Positions 1 to 8,157 of a stretch of 64,000 bases of DNA are shown here, in pieces. Source of the stretch: Thermocrinis ruber (lineage in GTDB: Bacteria > Aquificota > Aquificia > Aquificales > Aquificaceae). The stretch's first letter is position 1. Every line of letters starts with the position of its first letter. The position numbers and the translations under genes are program-made. Below the pieces are notes generated by a model. It was not told the origin of the DNA and made no database searches. It saw only the letters and a program-made list of their open reading frames with translations. Location: positions 806,001-870,000 of the forward strand of contig NZ_CP007028.1 of the NCBI RefSeq assembly GCF_000512735.1, written 5' to 3'.

Positions 1-1143
1 GGAGTTGAAAGTAGAGGGGAACACTTACCCCCTCGGCGGGCATATCCAGTTCCTAATGTACTGTGTGGAGTTGAAAGCGGTTTCTCCAGCCACGCCGAAT
101 TGCTTTAGGGTTCGTTCCTAATGTACTGTGTGGAGTTGAAAGCCACTTCAACCCTCTGCAGATCTGCGGATCGTAGGTGGTTCCTAATGTACTGTGTGGA
201 GTTGAAAGAGCTTATAGCTTTGGTTTTCAGTAGTATAGCTAAAGGTTCCTAATGTACTGTGTGGAGTTGAAAGCAATTTTTTCAATTTTCAAGCGTAGGT
301 CAAAAAGAAAGTTCCTAATGTACTGTGTGGAGTTGAAAGCCTCTTCAGTGAGGAAAGCAAGGTATTCCTTAAAGGGGTTCCTAATGTACTGTGTGGAGTT
401 GAAAGAAGCACGAGTAAAATCAAAGCGACCTCCATAGCGGTCAAGGTCAATTAAAAGGTTCCTAATGTACTGTGTGGAGTTGAAAGAAGTCTTAACTATG
501 TAGTCCCTCATAACCTCATCCTCCAGTTCCTAATGTACTGTGTGGAGTTGAAAGCTCTATCTCTCGTGCGTAGCCTTCCCAGACCTGAAGGTTCCTAATG
601 TACTGTGTGGAGTTGAAAGAAATACCCACAAAAACGCCAAACTCTGAACCCTGAGGTTCCTAATGTACTGTGTGGAGTTGAAAGCAAAATAATATGGAGG
701 TAAGGTTGTCCCTAAAGTCGTTCCTAATGTACTGTGTGGAGTTGAAAGCAAAATAATATGGAGGTAAGGTTGTCCCTAAAGTCGTTCCTAATGTACTGTG
801 TGGAGTTGAAAGTAGCTTGCTGTGAAAAGTCCCAAAAGCGTTCCGACAGTTCCTAATGTACTGTGTGGAGTTGAAAGTGAAACGCCGACAGCTGGACACC
901 ATCAGAACGCCACCGTTCCTAATGTACTGTGTGGAGTTGAAAGCTCTGACTCGTTGGAAATTCTGGAAAGGATGTGGGCTAATGTTCCTAATGTACTGTG
1001 TGGAGTTGAAAGTTCTCCAGTTCGTTTTGGCATTTTGCAAGGAAAGAGGGTTCCTAATGTACTGTGTGGAGTTGAAAGCAGCTTATCCCTAAAAGCATAA
1101 GCAGGATACCAAGTGTTCCTAATGTACCGTGTGGAGTTGAAAG
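1..1143 (+). CRISPR. CRISPR array 1 (left edge cut)
   Basis: There are seventeen complete 29-bp repeats plus an 11-bp partial repeat at the left edge. The repeat begins GTTCCTAATGTACTG and ends TGTGGAGTTGAAAG. Full repeats start at 49, 114, 180, 245, 311, 377, 458, 526, 591, 656, 720, 784, 849, 915, 984, 1050 and 1115. Spacers are 35-40 nt except one of 52 nt (406-457). Spacers 685-719 and 749-783 are identical. The last repeat (1115) differs at one base, ACCGTG for ACTGTG, and matches the repeat of array 2. The GTTGAAAG end resembles the 5' handle left by Cas6-type processing, so I infer transcription on + with the leader to the left of the window. No cas genes are in the window, so the effector type is unknown. 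Confidence 0.98.
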
Positions 1144-1377
1144 AAAGAGACAGCATACTATACAAGGACAATGTCTTTCTGTCTTTGGTAAAGAAAGAAG
1201 GACCTTTTGGTGTAAGTACTTTCTTAAAGGGAAGTATCACGCCGGGACTTAGGCTTGTGGAGATTAGATACGGATACATGGAAGTATTAGACATTGATAG
1301 AGCTAAAAGCAGTTGGAATTTACGAAAGAGCCATATTCTATGGAGTTGAATACATATACACAGATAAGTTAATCTAG
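1144..1377 (+). pseudogene. Decayed, frameshifted coding remnant after array 1
   Basis: Immediately after the last repeat an open frame (1144 to about 1305) reads like protein, with segments such as LYKDNVFLSLVKKEGPFG and PGLRLVEIRYGYMEVLDID. Its natural-looking continuation, LKAVGIYERAIFYGVEY to a TAG at 1375-1377, is in the next frame, so one small frameshift near 1303 would join them. No start codon outside the CRISPR repeat is visible. I do not recognise the family. It could be a 3' gene remnant captured beside the leader-distal end of the array, or chance. The rest of the gap to 1594 holds the promoter of the next gene and nothing else I can identify. Confidence 0.35.
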
Positions 1378-1539
1378 AAACTTTTTAGTCTTCTAAGGCG
1401 TGTCATACCAAACTTTGTGGAGTTTTACAGATTTCCTCCCGGCAAGCTTCATGGTGTAGCGGTCAGAGTTGAGTTTTAAAATGAGGTTTAAAAGGTGTCC
1501 CAGTGGAAAATTTTAAAACAGCCTACCTCTATATCTTGG

Positions 1540-1545
1540 TATAAT
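1540..1545 (+). promoter_or_regulatory. -10 box before the 1595 gene
   Basis: A perfect TATAAT lies 49 bp upstream of the ATG at 1595. No good -35 box is visible. An AGAGGAGGAG ribosome-binding site precedes the ATG. Confidence 0.5.
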
Positions 1546-1594
1546 AAAGAAAGGTTGCAGTTGTCAATAAGAAGAAACCTAGAGGAGGAGTATA

Positions 1595-1912
1595 ATGTCA
1601 AAGGAGTTTGAGCTTGGCATAGGGCTTTTGAAGAAAATATACACTGAACTGCAAGCCCTAAGCACAGCAGAAGATAAACGTCAAGTAAAGGAGTTGACGC
1701 AGGCTATTATAAACCCTCTGGTGGCAGGGGCTTATCAGATAAAGGTAGGAGAAGGGCCTCAGAAGGACAAGCTTTTGGAGATTCTCTTTCCCTTGATAAG
1801 AGAACTTAGAGATATGCAAAACCTTGAATCCATCAGAGCTTTGGCTGGTGAGTTGGTCAATGCCTTGAACGCCATAGAAGCAGAGGTAGCTACACAAGAG
1901 GGTAGCAGTTAA
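1595..1912 (+). CDS. Conserved-looking hypothetical protein, 105 aa
   Basis: This is a small helical, soluble-looking protein with no signal peptide, membrane segment or cysteine. It has long amphipathic stretches (residues about 5-40 and 55-100). A strong ribosome-binding site (AGAGGAGGAG) and a TATAAT about 50 bp upstream support the ATG. Its TAA overlaps the panB ATG by one base, so it is probably the first gene of the panB-pilB operon and translationally coupled. I do not recognise a family, and no function is implied by pantothenate or pilus neighbours. The gene is likely real because of its ribosome-binding site, codon use and coupling. Confidence 0.75.
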   Translation: MSKEFELGIGLLKKIYTELQALSTAEDKRQVKELTQAIINPLVAGAYQIKVGEGPQKDKLLEILFPLIRELRDMQNLESIRALAGELVNALNAIEAEVATQEGSS

Positions 1913-2706
1913 TGAAAACCACCATTCGGACCCTTTTCAATAAAAAGGAAAAAGGACAAAAGATCACCATGATCTCCACTTATGATTATCTGTCTGCTAA
2001 GCTGTGCGAACAGGTGGGTATAGATTGCATACTTGTAGGTGATTCTTTGGGTATGGTTTTTCAGGGGAAAGACTCCACCTTGGAGGTCACCGTAGAGGAA
2101 ATGATCTATCACACAAAGGCAGTTAGAAGGGGTGCCAAGGAGAGCTTTATTATAGCAGATATGCCCTTTATGAGCTATCAAGTTAGCGTAGAAAAAGCCA
2201 TCGAAAATTGCGGTAGGCTAATAAAGGAAGGTGGAGCCAACGCGGTTAAGTTGGAAGGAGGAGAAGAGATAGCGGATTTGGTTTATAAACTTGTACGTAT
2301 AGGCATTCCGGTGGTTGGGCATCTAGGTTTTACTCCTCAGAAGATAAACACAATAGGAGGCTATAGGGTGGTTGGTAGGGAGGAGGAGGCAGAAAGAGTT
2401 AAGAAGGATTTTAAAATATTAGAAGAAGCGGGTGCATTTATGATAGTGCTTGAAGCAATGCCCACAGAGCTTGCTAAGGAGCTCACAGAATCCGCTAGAT
2501 CTATAACAATAGGCATAGGGGCGGGGCCCTATTGCCACGGGCAAGTTCTCGTTTTTTACGACCTTGTGGGGTTAGTGGAAGATATAAAGCCAAAGTTTGT
2601 CAGGAGATACCTGAACTCCGCGGAGCTTTTTAGAAAGGCTTTGGAAGAGTTCAAAAGGGATGTAGAAAGTGGAAGCTTCCCTTCTGAAGAAGAAAGCTAT
2701 GGATGA
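1912..2706 (+). CDS. panB: 3-methyl-2-oxobutanoate hydroxymethyltransferase
   Basis: PanB transfers a hydroxymethyl group from 5,10-methylene-THF to alpha-ketoisovalerate to give ketopantoate, the first committed step to pantothenate and CoA. The protein has 264 aa, the normal family length. Family motifs are visible: MISTYDYLSAKL near residue 20, the metal-binding VGDSLGMV (about 41-48) and GHLGFTPQ (about 138). It is cytoplasmic. The ATG overlaps the preceding stop by one base, and its own stop overlaps the pilB start by 8 bp, so it sits within one transcript with unrelated neighbours, as is common in Aquificales. Confidence 0.96.
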   Translation: MKTTIRTLFNKKEKGQKITMISTYDYLSAKLCEQVGIDCILVGDSLGMVFQGKDSTLEVTVEEMIYHTKAVRRGAKESFIIADMPFMSYQVSVEKAIENCGRLIKEGGANAVKLEGGEEIADLVYKLVRIGIPVVGHLGFTPQKINTIGGYRVVGREEEAERVKKDFKILEEAGAFMIVLEAMPTELAKELTESARSITIGIGAGPYCHGQVLVFYDLVGLVEDIKPKFVRRYLNSAELFRKALEEFKRDVESGSFPSEEESYG

Positions 2707-4399
2707 GGCAAAGCTCTTAGAGTTTCTCAGCAGGCTCGGATACATAACAAAAGACCAAGTCCAAAAAGCAATCTCTTCCAAAGAGAAGAATGAAGACATT
2801 ATAACAACCCTTCTAAGACTTGGTTTTATGGATGATGAAAAACTTTTGGATTTTTACACAAAATATACACCACAAAAGCTGTGGAAAGGTGACTTGAAAA
2901 GCATAAACATACCCGCCGAGATCCTCAACAAAATACCTCAGGATATCCTAAAAAAGCATCTAATTGCGCCAGTTTCTTACCAAGATGGCAAGCTAACTAT
3001 AGTCACGGTCAATCCTTTCAATCAATCTGCTATAAATGAGCTAAGATTTGCCAGCAAGATTGATAACATAGTATCCTACGCAGCGCCTAAAAAAACAATA
3101 GAAGATATACTAAACAGGCTATATCCACAAACACAGGACATACTTGAGGAAATCAGCGAGGTTAGCGAAATAGAGATAGAAACATCAGAATCAGAACTAT
3201 CTTTGGATACTATAAGTAAAGAAGCTGGAGAAGCACCCATAGTCAGGCTTGCAAACTTTCTTATTATGGAGGCAGTAAATTTAGGTGCATCCGATATACA
3301 CGTAGAGCCTCAGGAAAAAAAGCTAGTAGTCAGGTATAGGGTAGATGGTGTGCTAAGGATATTTCATGAGTTTCCCATAAATATCAAAGATGCACTTACT
3401 GCAAGGCTTAAGATAATGGCAAATCTGGATATTTCTGAGAGACGTAAGCCCCAGGATGGTAGGATAAGGGCAAAGATAGGTAATAAAAAGGTAGACCTAA
3501 GGGTTTCTACTGTTCCTGTAGTGTATGGTGAAAAGATAGTTATGAGAATACAGGAAGCAGAGAAATATTTAAGTGTGAGGTTGGAAGACCTTGGGTTTGA
3601 ACCCGATGACCTTGAAAAGTTTAGAAAGGCAATCTGGACACCTTGGGGTATGATTTTAGTAACTGGTCCGACGGGTTCGGGAAAAACGACTACTTTGTAC
3701 GCCGCTTTGATGGAACGTAACAAGCCCGATGTTAACATAATGACCGCAGAGGACCCGGTGGAGGTTTCTATCCCCGGATTAAATCAGGTGCAAGTTAATG
3801 AAAGGATAGGACTTACCTTTGCTACAGTTCTAAGAGCCTTCTTAAGACAGGACCCAGATATAATCCTCATAGGTGAGATAAGGGATACAGAAACAGCAGA
3901 GATAGGTATAAGAGCAGCCCTCACGGGTCATTTGGTTTTTTCTACCTTGCACACCAACGATGCTCCATCTTCCATAACAAGGCTTGTTGATATGGGTATA
4001 GAGCCCTTCTTAGTGGGTTCATCTATAATACTTGTTGTAGCACAAAGGTTAGTAAGAAAACTGTGTCCCAAGTGTAAGCTTGTAGATGATACTCCAAAAG
4101 AAGCTTTGGTTAGATTGGGAGTGTTGAAAAGCTTAGACGAGAATATAACCATATACAAGGCTAATCCAAAGGGGTGTGATGAATGTAAGGGAACTGGCTA
4201 CAAAGGAAGAACCGCAGTTCATGAGATTTTAGAGGTGGACGAGGAAATGAGAAAGCTGATCGTTAGAGGTGCCACTGCCGAAGACATAAGAGAGCTTGCT
4301 AAAAGGAAGGGTATGCGTACCATCTATGAGGCGGGAATACTGAAGGTGCGTAGAGGAATAACAGATATAGCTGAAGTGGAGAGGGTTCTCGCAAAGTGA
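2699..4399 (+). CDS. pilB: Type IV pilus / type II secretion assembly ATPase
   Basis: This is a GspE/PilB-family hexameric ATPase that would power pilin polymerisation at the inner membrane. From the ATG at 2699 it has 566 aa. The N-terminal MshEN-like domain (about 1-150) precedes the motor core with Walker A GPTGSGKTTT (about residue 322), an Asp box, Walker B DPDIILIGEIRD and a His box (TGHLVFSTLHTND). A zinc-type tetracysteine follows: CPKC (about 455) and CDEC (about 493). A GTG at 2669 is also possible, but the ATG at 2699 follows GAAGAAG and gives a normal N-terminus. No other pilus genes are here. Pilus rather than secretion use is inferred from family resemblance. Confidence 0.93.
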   Translation: MDEAKLLEFLSRLGYITKDQVQKAISSKEKNEDIITTLLRLGFMDDEKLLDFYTKYTPQKLWKGDLKSINIPAEILNKIPQDILKKHLIAPVSYQDGKLTIVTVNPFNQSAINELRFASKIDNIVSYAAPKKTIEDILNRLYPQTQDILEEISEVSEIEIETSESELSLDTISKEAGEAPIVRLANFLIMEAVNLGASDIHVEPQEKKLVVRYRVDGVLRIFHEFPINIKDALTARLKIMANLDISERRKPQDGRIRAKIGNKKVDLRVSTVPVVYGEKIVMRIQEAEKYLSVRLEDLGFEPDDLEKFRKAIWTPWGMILVTGPTGSGKTTTLYAALMERNKPDVNIMTAEDPVEVSIPGLNQVQVNERIGLTFATVLRAFLRQDPDIILIGEIRDTETAEIGIRAALTGHLVFSTLHTNDAPSSITRLVDMGIEPFLVGSSIILVVAQRLVRKLCPKCKLVDDTPKEALVRLGVLKSLDENITIYKANPKGCDECKGTGYKGRTAVHEILEVDEEMRKLIVRGATAEDIRELAKRKGMRTIYEAGILKVRRGITDIAEVERVLAK

Positions 4400-4776
4400 T
4401 CTACAGAAGGAGGGTACAATTTTACGAAACGGATGCGCAGGGTGTTATGCATCATTCAAACTACTTCAGGCTCTTTGAAGAGGCCAGGGGCGAGCTACTC
4501 AGAAGTCTGGGAATTCCCTACTCCACACTGAGGGAAGAGGGCTATGAGGTGGTCCTTTTGGAGGCAGAGTGTAGGTTTAAAAAGCCTATCTTTTACGATG
4601 AAGAGGTGTGCGTGGAGATAAAATTGGATAGTATGGACAGGTATTTTTTCAGCTTTAGCTACCGGGTGTCTGTAGAGGACAGCCTAAGGGCGGAGGGAAG
4701 AACTAAGCACTGCTTTGTTAAAGGGGGCAGACTAACATCTATTCCCAAAAAGGTAAGGGAACTTTTTGATGTTTGA
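4396..4776 (+). CDS. YbgC-like acyl-CoA thioesterase (hot-dog fold)
   Basis: This 126-aa protein belongs to the 4-hydroxybenzoyl-CoA/YbgC thioesterase group. The N-terminal motif YETDAQGVMHHSNYFRLFEEAR contains the catalytic Asp of the family (YxTDxxGVxxHxxY). It probably hydrolyses an acyl-CoA in the cytoplasm, and the substrate cannot be told. The GTG start overlaps the pilB stop by 4 bp (GTGA). The C-terminus overlaps the next gene's ATG, keeping this gene within the same operon. Confidence 0.88.
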   Translation: MIYRRRVQFYETDAQGVMHHSNYFRLFEEARGELLRSLGIPYSTLREEGYEVVLLEAECRFKKPIFYDEEVCVEIKLDSMDRYFFSFSYRVSVEDSLRAEGRTKHCFVKGGRLTSIPKKVRELFDV

Positions 4777-5188
4777 AAGGCTTATCCTTTCCCTTTACAC
4801 AGGTACGCTGTTTTCCATAGTCTTTTTGGTAGCACCCATTCTTTTGCGGACCGAAAAGGACAAAAACCTTGCGGGTAGATTTTATGGAAGGATTCTCTGG
4901 AGGTTTTATAAACTTGCATTTTTTACGCTTTTGTTTTATCTTTTAATAGCTGATGAAAAAGTATATGCGCTCCTGCTTATGGTTGGTCTGGCGTTGAACG
5001 TAGGGCTGTCTTTCTACCTAAAAAATCTCAAAAGGGAGTTGGGGGATATAGACCAGATTGATTACAATCATCCCAAGAGAATTAAGTTCAGAAGACTTTC
5101 TTTGTTATCCACAGCCCTTCTATTTATAAACTTTTTGCTTTCAACTTTCATTCTAATAAAAACTTTTGGAGGTGCAGATGGAGTATAG
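4769..5188 (+). CDS. DUF4149-like four-helix membrane protein
   Basis: This 139-aa protein has about four hydrophobic segments: residues about 5-25, 47-62, 66-83 and 112-132. The cytosolic loop YNHPKRIKFRRLS precedes the last helix. Length and layout resemble the DUF4149 family, whose role is unknown. The ATG at 4769 overlaps the thioesterase stop, and its stop overlaps the start of infC. Confidence 0.7.
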   Translation: MFERLILSLYTGTLFSIVFLVAPILLRTEKDKNLAGRFYGRILWRFYKLAFFTLLFYLLIADEKVYALLLMVGLALNVGLSFYLKNLKRELGDIDQIDYNHPKRIKFRRLSLLSTALLFINFLLSTFILIKTFGGADGV

Positions 5189-5690
5189 GATAAACAGGCA
5201 AATAAGGGCAAAAGAAGTTAGGCTTATTGACCAAGACGGAAAGCAGATAGGCATAGTACCGCTTCAAGAGGCTTTAAGAATTGCAGAGGAGAGAGGGTTG
5301 GACCTGGTGGAAGTAGCCCCAAACGCCAACCCTCCCGTTTGTAAGCTATTAGATTACGGAAAGTTTTTGTATGAACTAAAAAAGAAAGAGAAGGAGGCAA
5401 GGAAGAAACAAAGGGAACACTCTATGGAAGTAAAGGATATTAATCTTTCCTTGCGTATTGATGAACACGACCTTAAGGTAAAACTAAAGCACATGAGAGA
5501 ATTTTTGGAAGATGGGGACAAGGTGAGGGTTAGAATAAGGTTCAGGGGTAGAGAAAATGCCCATCCAGAACTGGGAGATAGATTGGTCAATAGGATTGTG
5601 GAGGAACTCTCAGACTGTGGGCAACTTGAGGGACCACCAAAAAAGGAAGGAAACTTTTTGACCTTTGCCCTTTTGCCAAAAAAGAAGTAG
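5178..5690 (+). CDS. infC: Translation initiation factor IF-3
   Basis: IF-3 binds the 30S subunit and checks start-codon and initiator-tRNA pairing. The 170-aa product begins MEYRINRQIRAKEVRLID. It shows the IF-3N block (LDLVEVAPNANPPVCKLLDYGKF), a lysine-rich linker, and the IF-3C block with DGDKVRVRIRFRGRE. The ATG at 5178 follows GGAGGTGCAG. Many bacteria start infC with AUU for autoregulation, but here an ordinary ATG fits. The first 11 bases overlap the end of the preceding gene. rpmI and rplT, often next to infC, are not here. Confidence 0.97.
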   Translation: MEYRINRQIRAKEVRLIDQDGKQIGIVPLQEALRIAEERGLDLVEVAPNANPPVCKLLDYGKFLYELKKKEKEARKKQREHSMEVKDINLSLRIDEHDLKVKLKHMREFLEDGDKVRVRIRFRGRENAHPELGDRLVNRIVEELSDCGQLEGPPKKEGNFLTFALLPKKK

Positions 5691-5695
5691 TTTTT

Positions 5696-5770
5696 TGGTG
5701 GAGCGGAGGGGATTTGAACCCCCGACCTCCTACACGCCAAGCAGGCGCTCTCCCACTGAGCTACCGCCCC
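5696..5770 (-). tRNA. tRNA-Ala (anticodon GGC)
   Basis: On the minus strand the sequence folds into a full cloverleaf: acceptor GGGGCGG/CCGCTCC with one G-U, D stem GCTC/GAGC, anticodon stem CCTGC/GTAGG with loop TTGGCGT, and T loop TTCAAAT. The anticodon GGC reads alanine codons GCC and GCU. The 3' CCA is encoded. A run of T follows on the minus strand and could end transcription. Confidence 0.97.
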
Positions 5771-5786
5771 TCTATACAGAAAAATA

Positions 5787-5813
5787 ATTATATCAAAAGA
5801 TTATCGCTGTCAA
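5787..5813 (-). promoter_or_regulatory. Promoter of tRNA-Ala
   Basis: On the minus strand TTGACA (5813-5808) and TATAAT (5792-5787) are separated by 15 bp, slightly short. The -35 box lies inside the 3' end of the mlaE-like gene. Confidence 0.65.
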
Positions 5814-6530
5814 GAAGTAGTCGGATATTAGCACCAACATAGAGGATGCAACCACACTGTTTGTAGTGGCTCTCCCAACACCCTCGGTGCCACCCCTTGT
5901 GTAAAAGCCAAAATAACAGCTAACCGCGGTGATGATAAAACCAAAGAAGGTAGCCTTGTATAGTCCGCCTAAGAAGTCATGCAGTTCAGTAAGGTCCTTC
6001 ATCTTTTCCCAGAATAGATATTCGTTAACTCCAAAGAGCTTTACCGCCACAAACCATCCACCAAAGATACCCGCTATGTTGGACAAAACGGTTAGCATTG
6101 GAACGCCAAGCGTTCCAGCCACTATTCGGGGTGTGATAAGATAGCTCCGAGGGTCTATACCCATTACCTCTAAGGCGTCTATCTGTTCTGTTATGCGCAT
6201 GGTTCCTATCTGAGCGGTCATAGCAGAGCCAACACGTGCAACCACCATAAGGGCGGTAAGCACAGGGGCAAGCTCTCTACCCATAGAGAGGGCCACCACT
6301 GCCCCTATTAGAAATTCTGCGTTGAACCTGTGAAAGGTGCTGTAGGTTTGCAAAGCTATAACTCCACCACTAAACAGAGAAGTTATTAGCACCACTGGGG
6401 TGGTTTCTGCCCCCAAGTAGGTGAGCTGTTTTATAAAGTGGGTCAATCTTGGAGGATTTTTAAACAGAAAAAATATAGCCCAGAGGGTTAGAAGGGTCGC
6501 CTTGCCTATTTCTTCAAAAACTTTTAACAT
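5793..6530 (-). CDS. mlaE: MlaE-family lipid ABC transporter permease
   Basis: This is a 245-aa inner-membrane permease of the MlaE/YrbE (DUF140) family, which moves phospholipids between the membranes of Gram-negative cells. Typical blocks are visible: [37 protein letters not shown], and the [13 protein letters not shown] coupling motif. About five membrane segments are present. Its partner ATPase (MlaF) and MCE protein (MlaD) are not in the window. The 5' end overlaps aroC by 17 bp, so it is co-transcribed with rpmB-aroC. The gene symbol is by family only. Confidence 0.9.
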   Translation of the reverse strand: MLKVFEEIGKATLLTLWAIFFLFKNPPRLTHFIKQLTYLGAETTPVVLITSLFSGGVIALQTYSTFHRFNAEFLIGAVVALSMGRELAPVLTALMVVARVGSAMTAQIGTMRITEQIDALEVMGIDPRSYLITPRIVAGTLGVPMLTVLSNIAGIFGGWFVAVKLFGVNEYLFWEKMKDLTELHDFLGGLYKATFFGFIITAVSCYFGFYTRGGTEGVGRATTNSVVASSMLVLISDYFLTAIIF

Positions 6531-7677
6531 GTTCTAAGTAAATTCTGTACCTTTCCTTTACCTCTTCCATAAAGTCTCCGCCCAACTTTTCAAGAAAGGC
6601 ATCTGCTAAGACTAAAGCTAAGGCGGATTCACCCACCACCGACGCAGCAGGTACTGCCACCACATCTGTTCTCTCCTTTCCCGCTCTTACTTCCTCTTTT
6701 GTTAAAACATCCACGCTCCTAAGAGGTTTGGTTAGGGTGGGTATGGGTTTCATGGCACATCGTACTATTATAGGCATACCGTTGGTTATACCTCCCTCCA
6801 AACCTCCCAAGTTGTTGGAATACCTAAAGTATCCTTCGCCCTCTCTGTAACCGATCTCATCATGGACCTCAGAGCCAAACCTTTTGGCTGCCTCAAAGCC
6901 GAGCCCTATTTCCACCCCCTTTATAGCCTGAATGCTCATCATGGCCTGGGCTATCCTTCCGTCCAGCTTTCTATCCCAATGCACATGACTGCCAAGCCCA
7001 GGGGGCACACCAACCGCAAAAACTTCAAAAACACCCCCTAAGCTTTCACCCATTTCCTTTGCCCTATCTATCAATTCCATAAACTCCTTATCTTTGCTTG
7101 GATCTGGAAATCTAACCTCCGACTGTTCCGCCAATTGATGCCTCTTTATTAAGTCCTGCTCTTCTATAGGAGGACACAATGGACCTATGCTAACTACATA
7201 GCTTCCCACAAATACTCCAAGCTCTTCCAAGAATCTCTTGCACACCGCTCCCAAGGCAACCCTACAGGCAGTCTCTCGGGCAGAGGCCCTCTCAAGTATA
7301 TTCCTAAGGTCCCGCTGGTTGTACTTTATACCACCCGCAAGGTCTGCATGCCCCGGTCTTGGTCTTGTGAAGGGAACTGCTGTTTCCGGTCTTTCCCCCT
7401 CCACCGCCATCTTTTCTTTCCAGTTCTCCCAATCTTTGTTTTCAATGAAGAGAGCTATGGGACCACCGAGGGTTTTGCCAAACCTTACACCCGAAAGGAT
7501 CTGGACCCTGTCCTTTTCTATCTTCATTCTGCCCCCTCTACCATAGCCCCTCTGTCTTCTTTCTAATTCCCTGTTTATATACTCGGAGGAGAGCTCCAAG
7601 TTGGCGGGTATACCCTCTATTATGCAGACTAAACCCCTGCCGTGAGACTCACCAGCAGTAAGAAATCTTATAGGCAT
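6514..7677 (-). CDS. aroC: Chorismate synthase
   Basis: AroC converts EPSP to chorismate with reduced FMN, the last shared step of aromatic amino-acid synthesis. It has 387 aa, close to the usual 350-390. It begins [16 protein letters not shown] with the conserved GESHG. Other signature blocks are [38 protein letters not shown] and [10 protein letters not shown]. No clear Shine-Dalgarno precedes the ATG. rpmB ends 4 bp upstream, so expression is likely by read-through. Confidence 0.97.
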   Translation of the reverse strand: MPIRFLTAGESHGRGLVCIIEGIPANLELSSEYINRELERRQRGYGRGGRMKIEKDRVQILSGVRFGKTLGGPIALFIENKDWENWKEKMAVEGERPETAVPFTRPRPGHADLAGGIKYNQRDLRNILERASARETACRVALGAVCKRFLEELGVFVGSYVVSIGPLCPPIEEQDLIKRHQLAEQSEVRFPDPSKDKEFMELIDRAKEMGESLGGVFEVFAVGVPPGLGSHVHWDRKLDGRIAQAMMSIQAIKGVEIGLGFEAAKRFGSEVHDEIGYREGEGYFRYSNNLGGLEGGITNGMPIIVRCAMKPIPTLTKPLRSVDVLTKEEVRAGKERTDVVAVPAASVVGESALALVLADAFLEKLGGDFMEEVKERYRIYLEHVKSF

Positions 7678-7681
7678 CAGA

Positions 7682-7882
7682 CTAAGAGAACTTTACTGCC
7701 TTAACTACCTTACCCGCCTTTAGACACTTAGTGCAAACATATATCCTTTTTACGGTGCCATCCTCAAGCACCGCTTTAACCCTATGAAGGTTAGCCTTAA
7801 AAAGTCTCGGGTTTCTCTCTCCGGAAAAGGTCACACTTCTTCCTACCTTGGTAGTCTTTCCGCAAACGTAACACTTCGCCAT
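7682..7882 (-). CDS. rpmB: 50S ribosomal protein L28
   Basis: L28 is a 66-aa ribosomal protein. From the ATG at 7882 it begins [18 protein letters not shown] and the later CTKC form a zinc-type four-cysteine set, so this is the C+ form of L28. The frame extends upstream without a better start. The insertion element ends about 40 bp upstream of the start, so the native promoter has probably been displaced or lies in the 7883-7921 gap. Confidence 0.95.
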   Translation of the reverse strand: MAKCYVCGKTTKVGRSVTFSGERNPRLFKANLHRVKAVLEDGTVKRIYVCTKCLKAGKVVKAVKFS

Positions 7883-7894
7883 AGTTTTATAGAT

Positions 7895-7906
7895 TATCTT
7901 ACATCC
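7895..7906 (+). repeat. 12-bp direct repeat, copy outside the left end
   Basis: TATCTTACATCC occurs here, 15 bp outside the left inverted repeat, and again at 9851-9862 just inside the right inverted repeat. It might mark an insertion or recombination point. It could also be chance. Confidence 0.4.
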
Positions 7907-7921
7907 TTTTAAAAAAGTCAA

Positions 7922-7976
7922 GCAGTCTAAAGAGCCTGTGTTAAACTTTTCCCAAGCAAGCTAAGGCTTGGCGGGG
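7922..7976 (+). repeat. Left terminal inverted repeat
   Basis: The 55-bp sequence beginning GCAGTCTAAAGAGC and ending GGCTTGGCGGGG pairs with 9871-9925, with one mismatch (C/T at 7936). Its inner 20 bases can also pair with 8019-8038. Confidence 0.95.
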
Positions 7977-8038
7977 GTATAGATTATCCCGACTTCTATA
8001 GGCGGGAAGTGTTATAATCCCGACAAGCCTTAGCTTGC
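7956..8038 (+). ncRNA. Candidate structured RNA (possible bridge RNA) in the left end
   Basis: Bases 7956-7975 pair with 8019-8038 in 19 of 20 positions. The 43-nt loop holds a second hairpin, ACTTC (7992-7996) with GAAGT (8006-8010). IS110 elements are known to encode a bridge RNA in a non-coding end that guides target and donor choice. A strong nested stem directly upstream of the transposase promoter fits such an RNA. Because the outer stem reuses the terminal-repeat sequence, it could simply be a by-product of repeated ends. Guide loops were not identified. Confidence 0.4.
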
Positions 8039-8108
8039 CGAGGGGGTAGTTTGTCCTTTTCAAAGCTTTTTGAGATTGAGTATCATTTGCAAGCGGTTTT
8101 TAAATCAC

Positions 8109-8137
8109 TTGACTTTTTGGGTTAAATGCGGTATAAA
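8109..8137 (+). promoter_or_regulatory. Transposase promoter
   Basis: TTGACT (8109-8114) and TATAAA (8132-8137) are separated by exactly 17 bp. A GGAGG ribosome-binding site follows before the ATG at 8158. Confidence 0.75.
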
Positions 8138-8157
8138 AAGGGGAAGGAGGCGGGGCA

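Noticed and set aside
239-1300. Open frames reading through array 1 with repeated FNSTQYIRN or LMYCVELK peptides
   Set aside because: They are translations of the CRISPR repeat in different frames and carry no independent coding evidence.
1400-1430. TGTGGAGTT words at about 1417 and TATGGAGTTGAA at about 1339 as degenerate CRISPR repeats
   Set aside because: Only 9-10 matching bases, no proper spacing, and the second is within the coding-like remnant.
2669-2698. GTG start of pilB at 2669
   Set aside because: ATG at 2699 has a better ribosome-binding context and gives the expected N-terminus.
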